The position numbers and the translations under genes are program-made. DNA of 64,000 bases from a bacterium (GTDB lineage Bacteria; Pseudomonadota; Alphaproteobacteria; Acetobacterales; Acetobacteraceae): NCBI GenBank assembly GCA_026224825.1, contig JAMFRO010000092.1, forward strand, positions 26,880-90,879, read 5' to 3'. The notes under the pieces were generated by a model. That model did no database searches. It saw only the letters and a list, made by a program, of their open reading frames with translations, and was not told where the DNA came from. How positions within the stretch are numbered: position 1 is the first letter of the stretch; every line of letters starts with the position of its first letter. This document shows, in pieces, positions 48,030 to 56,763 of the stretch.

Positions 48030-48256
48030 GGGTGGGTTTTAGGGGAAAAAGGCTGGGGCTCTGCCCTGGACCCGCTGGGGCCTGAGGCCCCAGACCCCCG
48101 CTACTTAAGACTTAAAAAAGAGGCCTGCGACTATGCTGTTTGAAACAGCACGGAGGCAGGCCTCTTTTTTAAGTCTTCAACTAATGGGGTCTGGGCCTCA
48201 GGCCCAGCGGGGTCAGGGGCGGAGCCCCAGCCTTTTTCCCTTAAAACCCACCCTCA
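48028..48256. repeat. long nested palindrome, copy with inner stem 1
   Basis: Outer arms run from GAGGGTGGGTTTTAGGGG to its complement CCCTTAAAACCCACCCTC. Inside are the shell hairpins GGGGCCTGAGGCCCC and TGGGCCTCAGGCCCA. The centre is a perfect 22-bp stem (48107-48128 with 48156-48177) that itself encloses TGCTGTTTGAAACAGCA. It lies between two convergent genes, overlaps both ends and can work as a bidirectional terminator. Confidence 0.75.
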
Positions 48257-48825
48257 AACACGAATTCCGACACTGGCTTGCGTGGGCTGGGGAATTCGCG
48301 GGCGGCGAGGGCTTCGGGTAGTTGGGTGGCGGGGGCTTGTTTGCCTATGGCGATGGCGGCGTGGACTTCGTGGCCTTCGGGGATGTTGAGTTCTTTGTAC
48401 ACGCGGTCCCATTCGATGCCGACCATGCCGTGTGCCTGCCAGCCGAGGAATGTGGCCTGCAAAGCGAGGTAGCCCCAGGCGGCGCCGGCATCCAGCGCGT
48501 GGGCCGGTGCGGGCACGGGGCCGTCCTTACCGGGCATGGATTTGGTGGAGACGATGAAGGCGAGGGCGGAGGCGGTTTTGGCCCAGCTCTGGTTGAAGGG
48601 GATGAGCAGGCTGAGGAGCTTGTCCCAATAGGCGTTGTCGCGGCGGGCGTAGACGAAGCGCCAGGGCTGGGAGTTGTAGGAGGAGGGGGCCCAGCGGGCG
48701 GCTTCGAACAGGGTGCGGAGTTCGCCTTCGGAGATGGCTTCGCCGGTGAAGGCGCGGGGCGACCAGCGTTCGAGGAAGATGGGGTTGATGTCGTGGTCGG
48801 CGGTGCGGGAGTTGGCGGTGGTCAT
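48241..48825 (-). CDS. nitroreductase-family protein
   Basis: A 194-residue FMN-dependent NAD(P)H oxidoreductase. FLERWSPRAFTGEAISEGELRTLFEAARWAPSSYNSQPWRFVYA is the classic nitroreductase N-terminus, with FMN contacts at RWSPRAF and SSYNSQPWR. A GGAGC precedes the ATG. The last codons (EGGF-stop) lie inside the arm of the long palindrome. Physiological substrate unknown. Confidence 0.9.
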   Translation of the reverse strand: MTTANSRTADHDINPIFLERWSPRAFTGEAISEGELRTLFEAARWAPSSYNSQPWRFVYARRDNAYWDKLLSLLIPFNQSWAKTASALAFIVSTKSMPGKDGPVPAPAHALDAGAAWGYLALQATFLGWQAHGMVGIEWDRVYKELNIPEGHEVHAAIAIGKQAPATQLPEALAAREFPSPRKPVSEFVFEGGF

Positions 48826-48904
48826 GCGGGGCTCCTTGAATTGGCGATACCAAAGTATGGGCCGGAGCTAAGCATGGCGATGCGCTGCGGCCAAATTTAC
48901 ACAT

Positions 48905-48934
48905 AAAAAAACCGGCCTTCAGGCCGGTTTTTTT
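48905..48934 (-). terminator. terminator of the CHAP gene
   Basis: AAAAAACCGGCCTTCAGGCCGGTTTTTTT: a perfect stem with A and T runs on both sides, 16 bp beyond the CHAP stop. It is bidirectional in form, and protects the upstream region of the nitroreductase gene. Confidence 0.85.
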
Positions 48935-48949
48935 GAATTTGGCTATGGC

Positions 48950-49717
48950 CTATTGCAGGTTGCGGTTGGGGGCGTCGTCGCTCACCTGGGTTACCGCCGG
49001 GGCTTCGGCCACTTCATTGCCCTGGCCATTGGCGGCGATGATGGTGCCGGTATCGGCCCGGTTATAGATGAAGCCGTAGGTGGGGTAGGACGCGCCCGAG
49101 GTGGCGGTGTCGCCGAGTTCGACCTTTACCTGGGTCCAGTCGTTATTAGGCGAGACGTCCTGAATGGTGACGTCGTTGGTGATGGTGCCGCGGACCCAGT
49201 TGGCCTGGGTGACGAGGATGGTGCGGTCATCCAGCACGGCGGTGACGACGGCGACATGGCCGAGCGGCATACGGCCGATGGCGCGGAAGTTGAGCACCGC
49301 ATTTTGCTCGGGCGCATTGCCGCGGGCGTAGCGGCCGGAGGCCTCAGCCCACCACAGGAAGGCGTTGCCGGAGAGGGAGATGTGCGAGATCTCGCGTGCA
49401 TAGGGTACGCATTGCAGGCCGGAATGGCGATACTGGGCGCGCGCATGGCGGTAGTGACGGTAATGCGGCGTGGCGTGCAGCCCGGCGGCATTGCCGTAAT
49501 AGGCCGTGTTAGTGAGGCGGGACGTGCCGTAATGGTGCAGCGTATGATGATAGGCGGTGTGGTGATAGCTGCCCGCGACAGCATGGCCGGTGTGGTGCCA
49601 GTTATGCACCGTCTCGGCGGAAACCGGTTTGGCGGTGAATACACAAAGGGCCAGGGAGGCGCCCAGAAGCATGGTGCGGGCGGTGGCCCGGATCATCCTT
49701 GTCGTCATAAAGGCCAT
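48950..49717 (-). CDS. secreted His/Tyr-rich protein with CHAP amidase domain
   Basis: A 255-residue exported protein from ATG 49717 (GGTGAGG upstream). A signal peptide (TMLLGASLALCVFTAKPVSA) is followed by a striking His/Tyr-rich stretch (HNWHHTGHAVAGSYHHTAYHH, later HYRHYRHARAQYRHSG), then a CHAP domain. The catalytic Cys lies in LQCVPYAREIS and the His in GHVAVVTAV, with LVTQANW following. CHAP enzymes cleave peptidoglycan cross-bridges. The His-rich segment may bind metal or act as a pH switch, which is inference. Confidence 0.82.
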   Translation of the reverse strand: MAFMTTRMIRATARTMLLGASLALCVFTAKPVSAETVHNWHHTGHAVAGSYHHTAYHHTLHHYGTSRLTNTAYYGNAAGLHATPHYRHYRHARAQYRHSGLQCVPYAREISHISLSGNAFLWWAEASGRYARGNAPEQNAVLNFRAIGRMPLGHVAVVTAVLDDRTILVTQANWVRGTITNDVTIQDVSPNNDWTQVKVELGDTATSGASYPTYGFIYNRADTGTIIAANGQGNEVAEAPAVTQVSDDAPNRNLQ

Positions 49718-49896
49718 TTTTTGCCTCACCCTGTTACAGCCAGTTCACGTTCAACCATGCTGTATCGCTACGGGTGGATTGCGTGGGGTGCAATACAAAG
49801 CTGCGACAAAATTGCCACATCTCTGACAAATTCGTAATTCGCACCCCGGCCATGCGGGCAAGTTATGACAAATTTCCTATCCGACTGGTGGCGTAA

Positions 49897-49922
49897 AAAA
49901 GGGGGCGCCGATTGGCGCCCCC
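49897..49922 (-). terminator. terminator downstream of the ridA operon
   Basis: On the reverse strand, GGGGGCGCC-AATC-GGCGCCCCC is followed by TTTTTT. It lies about 90 bp past the RidA-like stop. The rest of 49718-50009 contains the CHAP promoter region and no gene. Confidence 0.8.
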
Positions 49923-50009
49923 GAGTCGGATGCTGCGAACAATCACGAACCCGTGATATGTAAGCCCCTAATTCTTAACCATTAATGAATCGGACAGATT
50001 TCACTTTGA

Positions 50010-50360
50010 CTACCGGCAGGCGGTGATCATGATCTCCACCAGGTAGCGCGGGTCGGCCAGCTCGGCCTGCACACAGGCGCGCACGGGGGCGGCACCCTCC
50101 GGCAGCCACTTGGTCCAGACCTCGTTCAGCGCCGCGCGGTCCGATATATTCTTGAGCCAGATATGCGCCTGGAGCAGGCGGGTGTTATCCGTGCCATGCG
50201 TTTCCAGCAATGCGTCTATTTGCGAAAGTACATCCTTGGTCTGGGCGGTGACATCGCCCTCCGGGTCCAACGCGACCACGCCCATGGTGTAGACGAAGCC
50301 GTGATATTCGAGCGCCTTGGACAGGACGGGGCTGGGATCGGTGCGGATGATGCGGCTCAT
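50010..50360 (-). CDS. RidA-family protein
   Basis: A 116-residue protein of the YjgF/YER057c/UK114 family, which hydrolyses reactive enamine/imine intermediates or has related roles. Supporting segments: GFVYTMGVVALDPEGDVTAQTKDVLSQIDALLE and a conserved arginine in PVRACVQAELADPRYLVEI. Not all relatives keep the RidA activity. It is the second gene of a leftward pair with the lipoprotein gene 11 bp upstream. Confidence 0.85.
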   Translation of the reverse strand: MSRIIRTDPSPVLSKALEYHGFVYTMGVVALDPEGDVTAQTKDVLSQIDALLETHGTDNTRLLQAHIWLKNISDRAALNEVWTKWLPEGAAPVRACVQAELADPRYLVEIMITACR

Positions 50361-50371
50361 GGTAAACTCCC

Positions 50372-50695
50372 TTAGTTCGGTAGGATGTGCGGGGTGACCG
50401 CCGGTCCGTTAGTGGGGACGGGCTGGCCGTTGTTATTGCCGGTGTCCTCGCAATCCTGGATCAGATGGCCGCGCTGGCTTTGCGCGCCCATGGTCTCGGC
50501 ATCGAAGACATGGTTGGGCATGGCGGAATAGCGCTGGCCGACCTGCGCGGTGCGGGCTTGCTGGTCCACCGTGTCCTGCTGGTATTGCGTATCGCCCTGT
50601 GCGGTGCAGGCGGCGTTTTCGGCCTGCTGGGCGGGGGTGGTGGGGCTGGCGCAGCCGGCGAGGATAAGGCAGGCGGCGAGGATGATGGGTTTCAT
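50372..50695 (-). CDS. small lipoprotein
   Basis: A 107-residue protein from ATG 50695 (the track start is 21 bases earlier). MKPIILAACLILAGCASPTT is a lipoprotein signal with lipobox LAGC. The mature part is Gln/Thr-rich with two further cysteines (ACTAQGDTQYQQDTVDQQARTAQ; QDCEDTGN) and matches no family known to me. It probably resides in the outer membrane. Confidence 0.7.
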   Translation of the reverse strand: MKPIILAACLILAGCASPTTPAQQAENAACTAQGDTQYQQDTVDQQARTAQVGQRYSAMPNHVFDAETMGAQSQRGHLIQDCEDTGNNNGQPVPTNGPAVTPHILPN

Positions 50696-50752
50696 GAATT
50701 GCGTTCCCGGCGTCATGGCGGTGGCAATAGACTGAATCGCGCAAAACTCAAC

Positions 50753-51751
50753 CTAATCGGCCACACGCAGCATGATTTTGCCGATATGGGCGCTGGATTC
50801 CATCAGCGTGTGGGCGCTCGCGGCATCTTCCAGGGCGAAAACCTTGTCGATAACCGGGGCGATAATGCCCTTTTCCAACAACGGCCAGACCTTATGCTTG
50901 AGAGCGGCGGCGATGGCGGCTTTTTCTTGCCCGCTGCGAGGGCGCATGGTGGAGCCGGTGATGGTGAGGCGTTTGGTCATCACGCTCATCAGGTCCAGCT
51001 CGGCCTTGGAGCCCTGCATGAAGGCGACCTGCACCAGACGGCCGCGCTGGGCCAAAGCGCGGATGTTCTTCTGGATGTACGGGCCGCCGACCATGTCGAG
51101 AATGACATCCACCCCGCGCTTCTCGGTCTGCTCATGGATGATGGCGGCGAAATCCTGCTCTTTATAATTGATGGCGGTGACACCGTAGCGCTCGATGAAG
51201 GCGCATTTTTCAGCGCTTCCGGCGGTGGCGAAGACGCGCGAGCCGAAGGTGCTGGCAAGCTGCAAAGCGGTAAGGCCGATGCCGGAGGTGCCGCCATGCA
51301 CCAGCAGGCTCTCCTCGGGTTTTAACCCGGCGATGTCGAACACATTGGCCCAGACCGTGAAGAAATTTTCGGGGAGTGCTGCGGCGCGGATGGCGTCGTA
51401 GCCCTCCGGCCAGGGCAGGCATTGGCCGGCGGACACCGCCACATATTCAGCGTAACCCCCGCCATTGCAAAGGGCGGTCACCTTATGGCCGGGGAAAAAC
51501 CCGCTCGCCATGGCGCCGAGCGCCACCACCTCACCGGCGACTTCAAGCCCGAGCAGCGGGCTGGCGCCGGGCGGGGGCGGGTAGAGGCCTTTGCGCTGCT
51601 GCACATCCGGCCGGTTGACGCCTGCGGCCTGCACGCGAATGAGAATTTCATCGTCCCGCAGCACCGGGAGCGGGGCGGTGGTCAGTTTCATGGACTCCGG
51701 GCCGCCGGGTTCGGGCACCGTGATGCAGCGCATGGTCTCGGGAAGTTTCAT
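50753..51751 (-). CDS. NAD(P)H:quinone oxidoreductase (zinc-free MDR family)
   Basis: A 332-residue protein from ATG 51751; the longer track ORF overlaps the divergent gene. The sequence is typical of quinone oxidoreductase/PIG3-like medium-chain reductases: VQAAGVNRPDVQQRKGLYPPPPGASPLLGLEVAGEV, NADPH-binding VHGGTSGIGLTALQLA, no zinc ligands. It reduces quinones or enones with NADPH. Divergent from the solute-binding-protein gene. Confidence 0.88.
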   Translation of the reverse strand: MKLPETMRCITVPEPGGPESMKLTTAPLPVLRDDEILIRVQAAGVNRPDVQQRKGLYPPPPGASPLLGLEVAGEVVALGAMASGFFPGHKVTALCNGGGYAEYVAVSAGQCLPWPEGYDAIRAAALPENFFTVWANVFDIAGLKPEESLLVHGGTSGIGLTALQLASTFGSRVFATAGSAEKCAFIERYGVTAINYKEQDFAAIIHEQTEKRGVDVILDMVGGPYIQKNIRALAQRGRLVQVAFMQGSKAELDLMSVMTKRLTITGSTMRPRSGQEKAAIAAALKHKVWPLLEKGIIAPVIDKVFALEDAASAHTLMESSAHIGKIMLRVAD

Positions 51752-51799
51752 GGCGCGCAGAGTCCTCCTGCTAAGGGTAGCGGTCAAGCCTCGCCGCGT

Positions 51800-51848
51800 T
51801 TTGTTTGTGCGGCTTGCCGCAATGCTTTGTTTGTGCGGCTTGCCGCAA
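51800..51848 (+). repeat. tandem duplication, 26-bp period
   Basis: TTTGTTTGTGCGGCTTGCCG... occurs at 51800-51822 and 51826-51848, in the space between the divergent quinone oxidoreductase and solute-binding-protein genes. Each copy contains the small hairpin GCGGCTTGCCGC. Confidence 0.7.
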
Positions 51849-51875
51849 CGCGGCACAGATGCGAGTGAAACGGGC

Positions 51876-52994
51876 ATGATCTTGTCCCGCCGTTCGGCGC
51901 TGGGGTTGGCGGGGGCGGCACTTCTTGCCCCGGCCGCCCGTGCCGCCACTGCTTTAACCTGCGGTGCAGCGCTGCCGCTCTCCGGTGGTGCCGCGCTGCC
52001 GGGCAATGAAGTTTTGCGCGGCATTCAATTGGCGGCGGATGCGGTGAACGCGGCCGGCGGCATTGCCGGCAGGCCGGTGGCGGTGGTGTTCGCGGATATG
52101 CCCGCCCCCGCCGATGCCACGGGGGCGGTGAATGGGCTGATCACGGGCAGCCATGCCGGGGTGATGTTCGGCAGCGGCGATTCGGCTTTGTCCTTCCCCG
52201 CTTCGGCGGCGGCGGAGCTGGCGCAGATTCCCTTTATCGAGCTGACGGCCCCGGCCGATGGGCTGCTCACCCGTGGTTTCAAATTTTTACTCCGTACCGG
52301 GCCATCGTCGCAGATGGCGGCGGATTTGGCGGTGCAGACGCTGCAGGCGCGCTTCGCCGGGCGCAACCTCGGCCTCTTATATAATAGTGGCGTGACCGCC
52401 AGCGGCTTTGCCGGGGCGGTAAGTGCCGCGCTGGCGGCGGCAAAACTGCCCGTGACGCTGGCGGTGGGCTACCCCGAGGGGGTGGAGGATCTGCACGACG
52501 AGGCCGGGCGGCTGATGCGCGCGAAAGTGGATGTGCTGCTGCATGTCGCCGGGCCGGATGACGCTTCCGGGCTGGCTCTGGCTTGCGCCGCCCAGGGCTG
52601 GCAGCCGAAAACACTCATCGGCTATGGCGCGGGCTATGGCTACCGGCAGAGTGCGGCCGCCGTGCCGGGAGGGTTGTCCGGGGCTTATGTCATCGCAGCA
52701 CCCTTTTACCCGGCCGCCGCTGCCGCCGTGCAGGCCGCCTATCTCGCCCGCTTCGGCACCGCCCCCCGCGCGGCGGACAGCCTGACGGCATATGCTGGCG
52801 CAAAACTGGTATTCGACACGCTGAGCGGGGTGGATGGCGATCCGGCGAAGCTGCTGGCCGGTTTGCGCGCGGCTGCCCTGCCGCATGGTGCCCTGGCCAA
52901 CGGGTTTGGCGTGCAATTCGACCGCAACGGGCAGAATACCGGGGCCTATGTGACCCTGCAGCAATGGCATGACGGTGTTTTGACACCGCTTTGA
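51876..52994 (+). CDS. ABC transporter substrate-binding protein, branched-chain amino-acid type
   Basis: A 372-residue periplasmic protein from ATG 51876. Signal: MILSRRSALGLAGAALLAPAARA (twin-arginine-like SRRSALG). It resembles Peripla_BP_6 proteins: LPLSGGAALPGNEVLRGIQLAADAVNAAGGIAGRPV, then the two-lobed fold. No permease or ATPase genes lie next to it, so it is an orphan component. The ligand is not predictable; many relatives bind urea, amides or aromatic acids. Confidence 0.82.
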   Translation: MILSRRSALGLAGAALLAPAARAATALTCGAALPLSGGAALPGNEVLRGIQLAADAVNAAGGIAGRPVAVVFADMPAPADATGAVNGLITGSHAGVMFGSGDSALSFPASAAAELAQIPFIELTAPADGLLTRGFKFLLRTGPSSQMAADLAVQTLQARFAGRNLGLLYNSGVTASGFAGAVSAALAAAKLPVTLAVGYPEGVEDLHDEAGRLMRAKVDVLLHVAGPDDASGLALACAAQGWQPKTLIGYGAGYGYRQSAAAVPGGLSGAYVIAAPFYPAAAAAVQAAYLARFGTAPRAADSLTAYAGAKLVFDTLSGVDGDPAKLLAGLRAAALPHGALANGFGVQFDRNGQNTGAYVTLQQWHDGVLTPL

Positions 52995-53100
52995 AGCATA
53001 GTGGCGCGGGCGGCTTGATCTCACAGCTCCCGGCTTATATCACTGGCCCGCAGATAAGGGCCGATCGCACGGTTCGACAGTTAAGCGGGAAACCAGAGGC

Positions 53101-53994
53101 ATGAAGCGGAGTTTTGTAGCGGTTTTGGGCGCGGCCAGTGTACTTGTCCTGATAGGGCATGTCGCATTGGCGCAGGCGACGGCGCCAGACCCGACGGCGG
53201 CGGCGAATGCCTATGTCAACGCGCCGGTTAACTGGCAGTTGTGGTTTCCCAAATCGGGCTCGCCGATGCAGGCGAAGATCGACTGGCTGATGCAGTATGT
53301 GCTGTGGATCATGACCGCGGTGGTCGTGTTCACCGGTGGGCTGATGGTCTATGTGTTCATCCGCTTCAACGCCAAGGCCAATCCGAAGCCGGGGACGCTG
53401 ACGCATAATACGCTGATCGAGGTGATCTGGATCGTCGTTCCCGTGCTGATCCTGGCCGTGGTGATCATCCCTTCGCTCAACCTGATCTATTACGAGGCGG
53501 ATGACAGCAACCCGTATATGACCGTCACCGTGACCGGGCATCAGTGGTACTGGGAATATAACTATAATTCCGTGCCGGGGCTGGACTATACCAGCTATAT
53601 GATCCCCGATGACAAGATCCAGCCGGGCGAGATCCGCCGCCTCTCGGTCGACCATCCGATGGTCCTGCCTGTTGGCGAGAAGATCAAATTCATCATCACC
53701 TCGGGCGATGTGCTGCATGGCTTCTATCTGCCCTCGCTCGGTGTGCAGAAATACGCGATTCCCGGCACCAGCCAGACGAGCTGGACCATCATCAACCAGG
53801 CCGGCACGTATTATGGCCAGTGCAACCAGATTTGCGGGTTGAACCATGATGCGATGCCGCTTGAGATAAAGGCCGTGCCGCTGGCCGATTACCTGGCCTG
53901 GACCAAGGATGCGCTCGCCAATTACACGGATAACACCGTGGTGGCGCCGTTCTCTTCTCCTCTGCCCCATAACCAGCTCGCGCTGAGGGATTAA
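53101..53994 (+). CDS. coxB: cytochrome c oxidase subunit II
   Basis: A 297-residue inner-membrane protein. A signal sequence is followed by two transmembrane helices ([40 protein letters not shown]) and a periplasmic CuA domain. The aromatic patch is [10 protein letters not shown]. The CuA ligands are [21 protein letters not shown] (Cys-x3-Cys-x3-His-x2-Met). The Glu common between the cysteines (CSELC) is replaced by NQI. First gene of the aa3-type oxidase cluster. Confidence 0.93.
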   Translation: MKRSFVAVLGAASVLVLIGHVALAQATAPDPTAAANAYVNAPVNWQLWFPKSGSPMQAKIDWLMQYVLWIMTAVVVFTGGLMVYVFIRFNAKANPKPGTLTHNTLIEVIWIVVPVLILAVVIIPSLNLIYYEADDSNPYMTVTVTGHQWYWEYNYNSVPGLDYTSYMIPDDKIQPGEIRRLSVDHPMVLPVGEKIKFIITSGDVLHGFYLPSLGVQKYAIPGTSQTSWTIINQAGTYYGQCNQICGLNHDAMPLEIKAVPLADYLAWTKDALANYTDNTVVAPFSSPLPHNQLALRD

Positions 53995-53998
53995 GACC

Positions 53999-55597
53999 AT
54001 GTCCACCACACACGACACGCGTGCTCACGCGGACCACGGCCACCATAAGCAGAGTTTTGTTCAACGCTGGCTGATGAGCACCAACCATAAAGACATCGGC
54101 ACGCTCTATATCACCATGGCGTTCATTGGCGCCTGTGTGGGCGGCACGCTCTCGATGATCATGCGCCAGCAGTTGATGTACCCGCATAACGACTGGGTGA
54201 CGAACGGCAACACCTGGAATGCGATCATCACAGCACACGGGCTGCTGATGATCTTCTGGTTCGTGATGCCCGCACTCATCGGCGGCATGGGCAACTGGTT
54301 TGTGCCCTTGATGCTGGGCGCGCCGGATATGGCGTTCCCGCGCCTCAACAATATGAGCTTCTGGTTCCTGGCCTGCGGCTTCGTGTTCGTGATGCTGGGC
54401 CTGTTCATGGGCACCGGCACCGGCGCCGGCTGGACCCTCTATCCGCCTCTGGACAATGCGCAGTATTCGCCCGGCATGGCGACGGATTTCTCGCTCTTCT
54501 CACTGCATCTGGCGGGTATTTCCTCGCTGCTGGGCGCGATCAACTTCATCGCCACCATCCTGAACATGCGTGCCCCCGGCATGACCATGCATAAGATGCC
54601 GCTGTTCTGCTGGTCGATCCTGGTCACCGCCTTCCTGCTGGTGCTGGCCATCCCGGTGCTGGCCGGCGCCGTGACCATGCTGATCATGGACCGCAATTTC
54701 GGCACCTCGTTCTTCGAACCCTCCGGCGGCGGCGATCCGGTGCTGTTCCAGCATCTGTTCTGGTTCTTCGGCCACCCGGAAGTCTACATCATGATTCTGC
54801 CGGCCTTCGGCATCATCTCCCATGTGGTCTCCACCTTCTCCAAAAAGCCGGTGTTCGGTTATCTCGGCATGGCCTATGCCATGGTCATCATCGGCTTCGT
54901 CGGCTTCGTGGTCTGGGCGCATCACATGTTCGTCTCCGCCATCGGCACCGACTCCAAGATTTACTTCGAGGTCGCGACACTGGTGATCGCGGTCCCCACG
55001 GGCATCAAGGTTTTCTCCTGGATTGCCACCATGTGGGGCGGCTCCATCGAGTTCAAAACCCCGATGCTCTGGGCCATGGGCTTCATCTTCCTGTTCGTGC
55101 TGGGCGGGGCCACAGGCATCGTGCTGGCCAATGCCGCACTCGATCAGGAACTGCATAACGACTACTTCCTGATCGCGCATTTCCATTATGTGCTGAGCAT
55201 GGGTGCCGCCTTCGGCATCTTCGCCGGGTTCTACTACTGGATCGGCAAGATGACCGGGCATCAATACCCCGAGTTCTGGGGCAAGGTGCATTTCTGGTCC
55301 TTCTTCATCGGCGTGAACCTCACCTTCTTCCCGCAGCATTTCCTGGGGCTCGCCGGCATGCCGCGCCGCTACCCGGATTATGCCGATGCCTACGCCGGTT
55401 GGAACTATGTCTCCTCCGTCGGGTCGATGATCTCGGGCCTGTCCACTTTGGTGTTCTTCTACGTGTTGTACCGCGTGTTCACCGGCAAGGATAAGCTGGC
55501 CGACAACTACTGGGGCGAAGGTGCGACGACGCTGGAATGGGCCGTGCCATCGCCGGCACCGCAGCACACTTTCCTCGATGTTCCGGTGATCCGTTAA
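53999..55597 (+). CDS. coxA: cytochrome c oxidase subunit I
   Basis: A 532-residue heme-copper oxidase catalytic subunit holding heme a and the heme a3-CuB site. Visible are the low-spin heme region ([16 protein letters not shown]), [18 protein letters not shown] with the CuB His and cross-linked Tyr, the CuB pair in VWAHHMF, and the distal/proximal heme histidines in HFHYVLSMG. It starts four bases after coxB. Confidence 0.97.
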   Translation: MSTTHDTRAHADHGHHKQSFVQRWLMSTNHKDIGTLYITMAFIGACVGGTLSMIMRQQLMYPHNDWVTNGNTWNAIITAHGLLMIFWFVMPALIGGMGNWFVPLMLGAPDMAFPRLNNMSFWFLACGFVFVMLGLFMGTGTGAGWTLYPPLDNAQYSPGMATDFSLFSLHLAGISSLLGAINFIATILNMRAPGMTMHKMPLFCWSILVTAFLLVLAIPVLAGAVTMLIMDRNFGTSFFEPSGGGDPVLFQHLFWFFGHPEVYIMILPAFGIISHVVSTFSKKPVFGYLGMAYAMVIIGFVGFVVWAHHMFVSAIGTDSKIYFEVATLVIAVPTGIKVFSWIATMWGGSIEFKTPMLWAMGFIFLFVLGGATGIVLANAALDQELHNDYFLIAHFHYVLSMGAAFGIFAGFYYWIGKMTGHQYPEFWGKVHFWSFFIGVNLTFFPQHFLGLAGMPRRYPDYADAYAGWNYVSSVGSMISGLSTLVFFYVLYRVFTGKDKLADNYWGEGATTLEWAVPSPAPQHTFLDVPVIR

Positions 55598-55601
55598 AAT
55601 C

Positions 55602-56519
55602 ATGACCACACAGGCCACCACATTCACGCCGCATCTGGGTGCCGATCCGGGAGACTGGATCGCACTCCTCAAGCCGCGCGTGATCAGCCTGGTGGTGTTC
55701 ACCGGCGCCATCGGCTTGATCATCGCCCCCGGGCATATCAATCCGATGATGGCGGCGATTGCGATTTTTGCCATCGCACTCGGTGCGGGCGCGGCCGGTG
55801 CCATCAACATGTGGTACGATGCCGATATCGATGCGCTGATGCGCCGCACCAGCGACCGGCCGATCCCGGCCGGGCGGATAGAGGCCGGCGGCGTGCTGGG
55901 CTACGGCATCGTGCTGGCCATTATTTCAGTCCTGCTGATGGGCATGGCGGGCAACCTTTGTGCCGCCGGTGTGCTGGCGTTCTCAATCTTCTACTACGCC
56001 GTGATTTATACCATGTGGCTGAAGCGCCGCACGCCGCAGAACATCGTCATCGGCGGCGGGGCAGGGGCGTTTCCCGCCGTCATCGGCTGGGCGGCGGTAA
56101 CCGGGCATATCAGCCTGTTGCCGATGCTGCTGTTCGCCATTGTGTTTTTCTGGACACCGCCGCATTTCTGGTCGCTCTCGCTCTACGCCGCCAAGGATTA
56201 CGAGAAGGCCGGCATACCGATGCTGCCCGTGGTGAAGGGCGCCAAACACACGCGGCTGAACGTGCTGGTTTACGCGCTGCTGCTGCTGCCGATCTCGATC
56301 TCGCCCTGGGTGCTCGGGCTGACCGGGCGGATTTACGGGATTACCGCGCTGGTGATGAGCTTGGCTTTTGCGGCACTTTGCTGGGGCGTTTATGCCGACC
56401 GCCAGGATGCCGCTGGCGTGAGCCTGAACAACGACAAACCAGCGCGTACGGCGTTCAAATTTTCGCTGCTGTATCTCTTCGTGCTGTTTGCGGCCTGCGC
56501 CGTGGATCGGCTGGTATGA
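55602..56519 (+). CDS. ctaB: protoheme IX farnesyltransferase (heme O synthase)
   Basis: A 305-residue UbiA-family prenyltransferase that converts heme b to heme o on the way to heme a. The Asp-rich prenyl-diphosphate motif is NMWYDADID. RRTSDRPIPAG and the second conserved region YTMWLKRRTPQNIVIGGGAGAFP are characteristic. Multiple membrane helices. It overlaps the next small gene by four bases. Confidence 0.95.
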   Translation: MTTQATTFTPHLGADPGDWIALLKPRVISLVVFTGAIGLIIAPGHINPMMAAIAIFAIALGAGAAGAINMWYDADIDALMRRTSDRPIPAGRIEAGGVLGYGIVLAIISVLLMGMAGNLCAAGVLAFSIFYYAVIYTMWLKRRTPQNIVIGGGAGAFPAVIGWAAVTGHISLLPMLLFAIVFFWTPPHFWSLSLYAAKDYEKAGIPMLPVVKGAKHTRLNVLVYALLLLPISISPWVLGLTGRIYGITALVMSLAFAALCWGVYADRQDAAGVSLNNDKPARTAFKFSLLYLFVLFAACAVDRLV

Positions 56520-56713
56520 TGGCAAAAGATGATTTCGACCGCATGCCACGCACGGAGCTTCGGGAGTCCAACTGGACACCCGAGGAGCGCGCGGAATTCA
56601 TCCGCCGCCGGCGTGGCCGCAACTGGCTGCTGCTGGCAGCACTCGGCGTGTTCAGCATGATGATCTACGGCATCGCCGTGGTGAAGCTGCATGAATACGG
56701 GCAGATGTGGTGA
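56516..56713 (+). CDS. small membrane protein of the cox cluster (CoxF-like)
   Basis: A 65-residue protein starting at ATG 56516 (or 56519), overlapping the ctaB stop. It is listed in the track only as the end of a long wrong-frame ORF. A charged N-terminus (ESNWTPEERAEFIRRRRGRN) is followed by one membrane helix (WLLLAALGVFSMMIYGIAVV). A small single-helix gene at this place is common in alphaproteobacterial cox operons. The ctaG gene that usually follows is absent. Confidence 0.75.
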   Translation: MMAKDDFDRMPRTELRESNWTPEERAEFIRRRRGRNWLLLAALGVFSMMIYGIAVVKLHEYGQMW

Positions 56714-56763
56714 GCGCCGATGCTGAATAATACGATAGATTTTAAGGCGATGAGGGAGCAAAC

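Noticed and set aside
48953-49837. 294-residue plus-strand ORF
   Set aside because: Antisense to the CHAP gene, which has a signal peptide, a ribosome-binding site and catalytic motifs.
54500-55849. 449-residue minus-strand ORF
   Set aside because: Antisense to coxA, His/Gly/Asp-rich shadow of membrane-helix codons.
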